5,620 bases of DNA from an uncultured Erysipelotrichaceae bacterium (lineage in GTDB: Bacteria > Bacillota_I > Bacilli_A > Erysipelotrichales > Coprobacillaceae). The notes under the pieces were generated by a model, which saw nothing but the letters and a program-made list of their open reading frames with translations, had not been told where the DNA came from and ran no database searches. Positions 1 to 3,539 of this stretch are shown here, one piece after another. Position 1 is the first letter of the stretch, and each line of letters opens with the position of its first letter. The DNA is taken from the NCBI GenBank assembly GCA_945981915.1, contig CAMFRJ010000102.1:1-5620 (forward strand), written 5' to 3'. The position numbers were made by a program, and so were the translations under genes.

Positions 1-45
1 ACACACTGCATATCGTCGGCAGCGTCAGATGTGTATAAGAGACAG
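1..45 (+). other. Untrimmed Illumina Nextera adapter (artefact)
   Basis: This is library-construction sequence, not genome. Bases 27-45 read AGATGTGTATAAGAGACAG, the 19-bp Tn5 mosaic end. Bases 13-45 together are the complete 33-nt Nextera Read 1 transposase adapter. Bases 5-12 (ACTGCATA) occupy the i5 index position and match, from memory, the index called S506/N506. Bases 1-4 (ACAC) are the end of the P5 primer. The order P5 tail, index, adapter, insert is exactly that of a tagmentation library, so the genomic insert begins at base 46. Any gene touching this edge is truncated by the assembly and not by biology. Confidence 0.98.
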
Positions 46-128
46 GCCATATGTAATGCATCAGCGACATCTTTTAAACTCAATTTTCTTGCTTCTCTAA
101 TTTCTTTTAATTGTTTTCCTAGATTCAT
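46..128 (-). CDS. XRE-family helix-turn-helix regulator, N-terminal 27 codons (partial)
   Basis: This is the start of a minus-strand gene cut off at the adapter junction. The ATG at 128-126 opens a frame reading MNLGKQLKEIREARKLSLKD, followed by VADALHM, and it stays open to base 46. The pattern LGxxLKxIREARxLSLxDVA is the first two helices of the Cro/CI-type (XRE, HTH_3) DNA-binding domain; the recognition helix and everything after it are missing. A ribosome binding site (GAGGT, 140-136) sits about seven bases before the ATG, which supports this start. Proteins of this family are usually autoregulatory repressors, or regulators of sporulation, prophage or toxin-antitoxin genes. Which of these applies cannot be told without the C-terminal part. 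Two small dyads lie just upstream (143-159 and 161-181). Confidence 0.8.
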
Positions 129-142
129 ATATCATACCTCGA

Positions 143-181
143 ATTCATCATATATGAATAATGTTCGCTATTACTGAACAT
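143..181. repeat. Two adjacent short dyads upstream of the XRE gene
   Basis: Bases 143-148/154-159 form ATTCAT-N5-ATGAAT, and bases 161-166/176-181 form ATGTTC-N9-GAACAT. Both are perfect in the arms and lie 14-53 bp upstream of the XRE start codon. XRE repressors often bind dyads of this size near their own promoter, so an autoregulatory operator is possible. Short dyads are common in AT-rich DNA, and this stretch also overlaps the possible peptide gene at 148-238. The function is inferred only. Confidence 0.3.
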
Positions 182-238
182 ATAAAAATTAATAGGAAAA
201 GCCAAAAGAAATCATTGATTTTTATGAATATTTTTCAC
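148..238 (-). pseudogene. Possible small membrane-peptide gene, interrupted by a one-base frame problem
   Basis: On the minus strand a good ribosome binding site (AGAGGTGAG, 246-238) is followed by a GTG at 238-236 that reads only eight codons (VKNIHKNQ) before a stop. The next frame continues without interruption through a strongly hydrophobic stretch, FFWLFLLIFICSVIANIIHI, to a TGA at 150-148. Removing one A from either A5 run (minus strand, at 235-231 or 223-219) joins the two parts into a peptide of about 29 residues: a charged N-terminus (roughly KNIHKIND) followed by a single membrane span. The stop lies 19 bases before the XRE start codon, as expected for a two-gene unit. Alternatives are an ATA-initiated intact peptide (231-148), a phase-variable gene, a decayed gene, a base-call error, or chance. 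No homologue is recognised. Small hydrophobic peptides of this size include type I toxins and regulatory membrane peptides, but nothing here proves either. Confidence 0.33.
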
Positions 239-272
239 TCACCTCTTTTGATATAAAAATATAGAAAGAGAA

Positions 273-281
273 ATCATAACA
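273..281 (-). promoter_or_regulatory. Candidate extended -10 promoter, leftward
   Basis: The minus strand reads TGTTATGAT from 281 to 273, five of six matches to TATAAT with the TG extension. No convincing -35 box is seen at 16-18 bp (ATAAAT at the 17-bp position). Transcription would start near 266 and reach the ribosome binding site at 246-238, then the possible membrane peptide and the XRE gene. It is a mirror copy of the rightward box at 334-342. Confidence 0.4.
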
Positions 282-333
282 TTTTTTGACATCTTATTTA
301 TCATAGCCAGTAAAAGTCCGTTGAATTTGTTTC

Positions 334-342
334 TGTTATGAT
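334..342 (+). promoter_or_regulatory. Candidate extended -10 promoter, rightward
   Basis: TGTTATGAT (334-342) is an extended -10 box. The -35 region at the usual distance (about 314-319, AAGTCC) is poor, so the TG extension or an activator would have to compensate. A start near 349 would give a leader of roughly 85 bases that includes the GAAAATTG repeats, before the ORF at 437 and the LytTR gene at 589. Confidence 0.4.
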
Positions 343-385
343 TTCGTAAAAATATTATCAAAAAAAACAAATAATTGTCGTATCA

Positions 386-416
386 GGGAAAATTGATGAG
401 AAAATTGGGAAAATTG
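386..416 (+). repeat. GAAAATTG direct repeats, two copies exactly 21 bp apart
   Basis: GAAAATTG occurs at 388-395, 400-407 and 409-416. The first and third copies extend to GGGAAAATTG (386-395 and 407-416) and are offset by exactly 21 bp, two helical turns. LytTR-domain regulators typically bind pairs of about 9-bp direct repeats with this offset, and a LytTR gene begins at 589, so autoregulation is a reasonable guess. The sequence is not the AgrA/ComE consensus. The repeats also end only nine bases before the GGAG of the next ORF, so they lie in the leader if the promoter at 334-342 is the one used. Confidence 0.45.
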
Positions 417-436
417 TGGAAAAAGGAGTTAATTTG

Positions 437-568
437 ATGATGAAAAGAAGTCAAAATATGTTAAAAGATCAGCACTTTTTGTTAGCGTTAGTAACAAAAT
501 GGGGTATATCTCAAAAAATGTTTTATCATTACTTTTTCTTGATACACAAACAGTTATTTCTTCAATGA
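437..568 (+). CDS. 43-aa small protein with TetR-like helix-turn-helix stretch
   Basis: This short frame starts with tandem ATG codons at 437 and 440, preceded by a strong ribosome binding site (AAAAAGGAG, 420-428) at good spacing, and ends at TGA 566-568. The initiation signal is much better than that of the LytTR gene that follows 20 bases later. Residues 22-42 (KWGISQKMFYHYFFLIHKQLF, described here by its core GISQKMFYHYF) resemble the turn and recognition helix of TetR-family repressors, where G-[IV]-S-x-x-x-[FL]-Y-x-[HY]-F followed by a short linker and EELF is typical. The usual first helix and the whole ligand-binding domain are absent, and the linker is one residue longer than normal. 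It may be a remnant of a larger regulator, a genuine mini HTH protein, or a translated leader for the LytTR gene. A peptide signal for that regulator is less likely, because no secretion signal or double-glycine leader is visible. Confidence 0.5.
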   Translation: MMKRSQNMLKDQHFLLALVTKWGISQKMFYHYFFLIHKQLFLQ

Positions 569-588
569 TTTGATGACTATGAAAAAAG

Positions 589-1281
589 ATGATGTATTAT
601 TTTGCGTGCTTAGTTGAAGATGAAAAGTATATGAGTATGATGAAAAAATATTTTTGTAAGTACAAAAATATTCATGTGACATATTATCAAGATTCATATT
701 TACTGATTGAACAAATTGATAGTATTGAAGCTGTTTTTATAGACTGTCAGATGACAAAGATGAGTTATCTTTCATTATTAAAAGCAATAGAGCATAGTTC
801 ATGTCTGAAAATTATCATGACAAGTGATCAATGTATTCCTATCGAAAGCTTGGCCTATCATATTTTTTATTACGTGAGAAAATATCGTATGCCTGATGAT
901 TTTTACATCTGTTTGAAAAAAATCATCGAACAACTGTCTTTCCATCAACGACAAAAATTGGTTTTGGTTTCCAAAAAACAAATGATCTCTTTATTTTATG
1001 ATGATATTTCTTATATTGAAACAGAAAAGAATTATATTATTATCCATGCTTACAAGAAATATAAGGTTCGTACAACTTTTAAAAAAATTCTTTCTTTATT
1101 ACAACATGATCATTTTATGACAATTTCTTATGGTATGATTGTAAATATAAAATATGTGACGTTAATCGATTTGAAAAGAATGATTGTGATGTTAGATAAT
1201 CATTGTATTTTTACCATAAGTCAACGTTATAAAAAAAGAGTTAAAGAAAAATATCAATATTTTTTTCATGTTTCTCTTTAA
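589..1281 (+). CDS. LytTR-family response regulator (AgrA/ComE-like), divergent
   Basis: The protein has 230 residues, normal for a receiver-plus-LytTR regulator. An N-terminal receiver-like domain (about 1-115) keeps the acidic pair (E10/D11 in LVEDE), the expected phosphoacceptor D52 (FIDCQM), T78/S79 at the end of beta-4 (IIMTSD) and K98 (YYVRKY). The usual P-x-M-D-G loop after D52 and the cis-proline after the lysine are lost. A LytTR DNA-binding domain (about 122-228) shows the family pattern ISYIETEKNYIIIH, then a phi-VN motif (IVN, 184-186) and a C-terminal SQRYKKR. The His-Arg/Asn pair usually found before the VN motif is S180-Y181 here. Such proteins are cytoplasmic transcription regulators, normally phosphorylated by a membrane sensor kinase; no kinase gene is present in the window. 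The start is constrained by a TGA at 580-582, leaving ATG 589 or 592. Both have only a weak GAAAAAAG ribosome binding site, so coupling to the upstream small ORF is possible. Confidence 0.87.
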   Translation: MMYYFACLVEDEKYMSMMKKYFCKYKNIHVTYYQDSYLLIEQIDSIEAVFIDCQMTKMSYLSLLKAIEHSSCLKIIMTSDQCIPIESLAYHIFYYVRKYRMPDDFYICLKKIIEQLSFHQRQKLVLVSKKQMISLFYDDISYIETEKNYIIIHAYKKYKVRTTFKKILSLLQHDHFMTISYGMIVNIKYVTLIDLKRMIVMLDNHCIFTISQRYKKRVKEKYQYFFHVSL

Positions 1282-1305
1282 AAAAGAAATCACATGTTTT
1301 ATGAT
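1277..1305 (+). promoter_or_regulatory. Candidate promoter for the acetyltransferase gene
   Basis: TTTAAA (1277-1282) and TATGAT (1300-1305) are spaced by 17 bp, with four and five matches to the -35 and -10 consensus. The -10 lies inside the left arm of the palindrome at 1293-1324, so a protein bound there would block the promoter. In AT-rich DNA such matches also occur by chance; the gene could equally be read through from the LytTR gene. Confidence 0.33.
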
Positions 1306-1324
1306 GTGATTATCATAAAACATG
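1288..1324 (+). repeat. Overlapping, mutually exclusive hairpins before the GNAT ribosome binding site
   Basis: CATGTTTTATGAT (1293-1305) and ATCATAAAACATG (1312-1324) form a perfect 13-bp stem with a 6-base loop. A second perfect stem, AATCACAT (1288-1295) with ATGTGATT (1304-1311), uses part of the same bases, so both cannot form at once. The larger hairpin ends at base 1324, directly against the AGG of the ribosome binding site (1325-1327). There is no T-run after it, so it is not an ordinary terminator for the LytTR gene. As DNA it is a good operator; as RNA it could affect access to the acetyltransferase start. Confidence 0.6.
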
Positions 1325-1334
1325 AGGTAGGAAT

Positions 1335-1817
1335 ATGGAAATAAAAGTTGCAACAAAAGATGATTTAGAAACAATCAATTTTTTAGAAAAAACCTGTTTT
1401 TTAAAAACAGAAGCGGCTTCTTATGAAAGCTTAAGATCCAGATTGGAAGTTTATAGCGAAGGATATGATATTTTATATGTTGACAACAAAGCTGTAGGAT
1501 ATATTGGTGGACTGAAAAATGATACTTTAGAATTAAATGATGATATGTATCATGATAGTTCTTTACATTGTCCTAGAGGAAGATATCAAACGATTTTTTC
1601 AGTTTGTATATTACCTGAATTTCAAAGACGTGGTTATGCTTCGATGATGGTCAAACACTATGTTGAACAAAGAAAAGATCAAGTTGATGGTTTTGTTTTG
1701 ACATGTAAAGATCATTTGATTCCGTTTTATGAAAAATGTGGTTTTTCTTTTGAAAAAGTATCAAAATCTACACATGGAAATGTAAAATGGAATGATATGA
1801 TATTAAAATTATGTTAG
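1335..1817 (+). CDS. GNAT-family N-acetyltransferase, AANAT-like
   Basis: The protein has 160 residues, the normal size for a single-domain GNAT enzyme, which moves an acetyl group from acetyl-CoA to an amine. The acetyl-CoA binding motif A is clear: a beta-4 strand (TIFSVCILPEF, about 85-95) followed by the pyrophosphate loop QRRGYA and an alpha-3 helix. The later segment LTCKDHLIPFYEKCGF is the motif B region with the conserved tyrosine. The combination EAASYESLRSRL near the N-terminus, the SSLHCPRGRYQ region before motif A, and the C-D-x-L-x-P-F-Y-E-x-x-G-F pattern resembles the arylalkylamine (serotonin) N-acetyltransferase-like group found widely in Bacillota. The true substrate is unknown. 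The ATG at 1335 follows AGGTAGG (1325-1331) and is the natural start. A hairpin and T-run follow the TAG. Confidence 0.92.
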   Translation: MEIKVATKDDLETINFLEKTCFLKTEAASYESLRSRLEVYSEGYDILYVDNKAVGYIGGLKNDTLELNDDMYHDSSLHCPRGRYQTIFSVCILPEFQRRGYASMMVKHYVEQRKDQVDGFVLTCKDHLIPFYEKCGFSFEKVSKSTHGNVKWNDMILKLC

Positions 1818-1831
1818 AATAAATATAGAAT
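1803..1831 (+). promoter_or_regulatory. Candidate glpK promoter(s) overlapping the end of the GNAT gene
   Basis: TTAAAA (1803-1808) with TAGAAT (1826-1831) is spaced by 17 bp. An alternative extended -10, TGTTAGAAT (1812-1820), overlaps the acetyltransferase stop codon. There is no room for a promoter between the terminator T-run and the glpK ribosome binding site, so any glpK-specific promoter must lie here or further upstream. The first alternative would start transcription near 1838, inside the hairpin; the second near 1827, just before it. Confidence 0.33.
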
Positions 1832-1864
1832 GGGGGAGAAGTCTTTTTGACTGCCCTCTTTTTT
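1832..1864 (+). terminator. Terminator/attenuator hairpin between GNAT and glpK
   Basis: GGGGGAGAAGTC (1832-1843) pairs imperfectly with GACTGCCCTC (1849-1858): AGTC/GACT at the top, a small internal mismatch (AGA opposite G), then GGGGG with CCCTC. The loop is TTTTT, and a T-rich run follows from 1859 to 1864. This is a rho-independent terminator for the acetyltransferase. The T-run is followed after three bases (1865-1867) by the glpK ribosome binding site at 1868, so the hairpin is also in a position to act as a leader attenuator for glpK. In Bacillus subtilis the glycerol genes are controlled by GlpP-dependent antitermination at leader terminators; whether this is equivalent is unknown. 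Confidence 0.75.
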
Positions 1865-1877
1865 CTTGGAGGGAAAT

Positions 1878-3377
1878 ATGGGAAAATATTTAATGGCTTT
1901 AGATCAGGGAACAACGAGTTCCCGCTGTATTATTTTTGATAAAGCAGGAGAAATGAAAAGTGTTGCACAAAAAGAATTTACACAGTATTATCCACAACCT
2001 GGATATGTAGAACATGACCCTATGGAAATCTGGTCAAGCCAATTAGCTGTTGCGATTGAAGCTATGGCAAAATTAGGAATATCATATAGGGATATTGCTG
2101 GTATTGGTATTACTAATCAAAGGGAAACAACTGTTGTCTGGGATAAGAAAACAGGAAAACCGATTTATCATGCAATCGTTTGGCAATGTCGAAGGACATC
2201 TCAGATGATAGATGAATTAAAGAAAACAGAATTAGCACAAAAAGTTCCAGAAATAACAGGATTGATTCCGGATGCTTATTTTTCTGCATCAAAAATTAAG
2301 TGGATCCTCGATCATGTTGAAGGTGCGAAAGAAAGAGCTCAAAAAGGAGAATTGTTATTTGGAACAATCGATAGCTGGTTAGTCTATAACCTGACTAAAG
2401 GAAAGATCCATGTTACAGATTATACCAATGCGTCACGTACGATGCTTTTTGATATTCATCAATTACAATGGAATCAGGAATTGCTTGATTATTTTGAAAT
2501 ACCTGAGGTCATGTTGCCTGAAGTGAAGCCATCAAGTTGCATTTATGGTTATAGTGATCGTGACATATTTGGAGGAAGTATTCCGATTTGTGCTATTGCA
2601 GGCGATCAACAAGCTGCTTTATTTGGTCAATGTTGTTTTGAAGCAGGCGATATAAAAAATACATATGGGACAGGTTGTTTTTTGTTGATGCATACTGGCC
2701 ATGTTCCAGTACGTTCATGCCATGGATTGGTGACGACGATTGCTGCAAGTTATGGAGGAAAAATCAATTATGCTCTTGAAGGAAGTGTTTTTGTCGCTGG
2801 AGCAAGCATTCAATGGTTAAGGGATGCATTAAGAATGATCAAAACTGCCCCAGAATCAATGACTTATGCAAACAAGGTGTCTGATTGTGGTGGTGTGTAT
2901 GTTGTCCCGGCATTTACAGGATTAGGAGCACCTTACTGGTCACAAGATGCTAGAGGAATTGTTGTTGGAATGACAAGAGGAACAACCAAAGAACATTTTG
3001 TCAGAGCGACATTAGAGTCTATTGCTTATCAGTCATATGATGTTATTGAAGCTATGAAAGAAGATCTGGGTGGAAAAATAGGCATGATCAGAGTTGATGG
3101 TGGTGCAAGCCAAAATGATTTTTTAATGCAATTTCAAAGTGATATCACACAGACAACTGTCCATCGTCCTCAATGTGTAGAAACAACGGCCTTAGGTGTT
3201 GCTTATTTAGCAGGATTGGCTGTTGGATTATATAAAAATGAAGATGAAATTAAAAATAATTGGACAATTAATCATATTTTCCAACCTCAAATGAGCAATA
3301 GTGAGAGAATGCGATTGTTAAAAGGATGGAAAAAAGCTGTTTCGCTTTGTTTAATGTATGCAGATGATGAAATGTGA
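1878..3377 (+). CDS. glpK: Glycerol kinase
   Basis: GlpK (EC 2.7.1.30) phosphorylates glycerol with ATP to sn-glycerol 3-phosphate, the committed step of glycerol use, in the cytoplasm. The 499-residue protein matches the family length end to end. It has the FGGY-kinase signatures: DQGTTSSR (9-16), the glycerol-binding residues R82/E83 (NQRE), W102 and Y134 (PDAYFS), the catalytic base D243 in [11 protein letters not shown], the ATP-binding TYGTG (262-266) and FTGLGAPYW (346-354). The ATG at 1878 follows GGAGGG (1868-1873) and gives the classic [16 protein letters not shown] start. An in-frame TTG at 1866 is further upstream but overlaps the ribosome binding site and is rejected. The loop that in many Bacillota carries the HPr-phosphorylated histidine (YHFFG) reads RDIFG here (228-232), so that control is probably absent. 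No glpF, glpD or glpO is in the window. No convincing terminator follows, so some read-through into glgB is possible. Confidence 0.98.
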   Translation: MGKYLMALDQGTTSSRCIIFDKAGEMKSVAQKEFTQYYPQPGYVEHDPMEIWSSQLAVAIEAMAKLGISYRDIAGIGITNQRETTVVWDKKTGKPIYHAIVWQCRRTSQMIDELKKTELAQKVPEITGLIPDAYFSASKIKWILDHVEGAKERAQKGELLFGTIDSWLVYNLTKGKIHVTDYTNASRTMLFDIHQLQWNQELLDYFEIPEVMLPEVKPSSCIYGYSDRDIFGGSIPICAIAGDQQAALFGQCCFEAGDIKNTYGTGCFLLMHTGHVPVRSCHGLVTTIAASYGGKINYALEGSVFVAGASIQWLRDALRMIKTAPESMTYANKVSDCGGVYVVPAFTGLGAPYWSQDARGIVVGMTRGTTKEHFVRATLESIAYQSYDVIEAMKEDLGGKIGMIRVDGGASQNDFLMQFQSDITQTTVHRPQCVETTALGVAYLAGLAVGLYKNEDEIKNNWTINHIFQPQMSNSERMRLLKGWKKAVSLCLMYADDEM

Positions 3378-3446
3378 TGATAAAATGAACTTGAATAATA
3401 TTGTGATTGAGGTACACTAATAAAGTGGAATATGATCAATATAAAA

Positions 3447-3465
3447 CATTTTGCTATTCAAAATG
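3447..3465 (+). repeat. 7-bp dyad overlapping the cre site
   Basis: CATTTTG (3447-3453) and CAAAATG (3459-3465) form a perfect AT-rich stem with a five-base loop. No T-run follows it, so it is a weak candidate at best for a glpK terminator. Its last two bases are the TG of the cre motif, so it may be part of a wider operator. Confidence 0.3.
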
Positions 3466-3477
3466 AAAGCGCTATCT
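3464..3477 (+). promoter_or_regulatory. CcpA-binding cre site upstream of glgB
   Basis: TGAAAGCGCTATCT matches 13 of 14 positions of the classic cre consensus TGWNANCGNTNWCA, failing only at the last base. The flanking AA and TT also agree with the extended Bacillus consensus. It lies five bases upstream of the -35 box of the glgB promoter, centred about 47 bp before the predicted transcription start. CcpA with HPr-Ser-P binds such sites in response to sugar status. At this position it could either block RNA polymerase or activate; the sequence alone does not decide. Confidence 0.72.
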
Positions 3478-3482
3478 TTTTA

Positions 3483-3511
3483 GTGACCACAAATTAAAGA
3501 TATGCTATAAT
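3483..3511 (+). promoter_or_regulatory. Strong sigma-A type promoter of glgB
   Basis: A perfect TATAAT (3506-3511) with the TG extension (TGCTATAAT, 3503-3511) is preceded at 17 bp by GTGACC (3483-3488), four of six matches to TTGACA. Transcription should start near 3518, leaving a leader of about 22 bases that consists mostly of the ribosome binding site. There is no room for a riboswitch. Confidence 0.85.
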
Positions 3512-3539
3512 AGATTATATAAAAAGGAGTGAAATACAT

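Larger units (their letters stand above)
270..345. repeat. Perfect 12-bp inverted repeat with 52-bp spacer in the divergent region
   Basis: GAAATCATAACA (270-281) and TGTTATGATTTC (334-345) are exact reverse complements separated by 52 bp. Each arm, read outward, contains TGTTATGAT, an extended -10 motif (TG-N-TATGAT), so the repeat coincides with two divergently facing promoter cores. The enclosed DNA holds a perfect TTGACA at 286-291 with no good partner -10. Possible roles are a shared operator over two divergent promoters, or a small invertible segment. No recombinase gene is in the window. Confidence 0.6.

Noticed and set aside
27..45. Tn5/IS50 mosaic end suggesting a transposon insertion
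   Set aside because: It is preceded by the synthetic Read 1 adapter, an 8-base index and the P5 tail, and there is no transposase gene or target duplication. It is a library adapter.
286..316. TTGACA (286-291) as a rightward promoter
   Set aside because: The -35 is perfect, but the only partner is TAAAAG at 19 bp; at 17 bp there is AGTAAA. It is too weak to call, and is mentioned only inside the inverted-repeat finding.
573..617. ORF MTMKKDDVLFCVLS between the small HTH ORF and the LytTR gene
   Set aside because: It is only 14 codons, has no ribosome binding site, and mostly overlaps the LytTR coding start in another frame.
799..981. Minus-strand ORFs inside genes (799-981, 1192-1374, 4668-4850)
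   Set aside because: They lie opposite well-supported genes, have no ribosome binding sites of note and no recognisable domains. Their composition is that of antisense shadows.
1866..1877. Upstream TTG start for glpK, adding four residues
   Set aside because: The TTG overlaps the GGAGGG ribosome binding site itself. The ATG at 1878 has correct spacing and gives the family's standard N-terminus.
3391..3418. TTGAAT-N16-TACACT as a second promoter after glpK
   Set aside because: There is a mediocre match in AT-rich DNA and no gene start close by. The promoter at 3483-3511 fully accounts for glgB.
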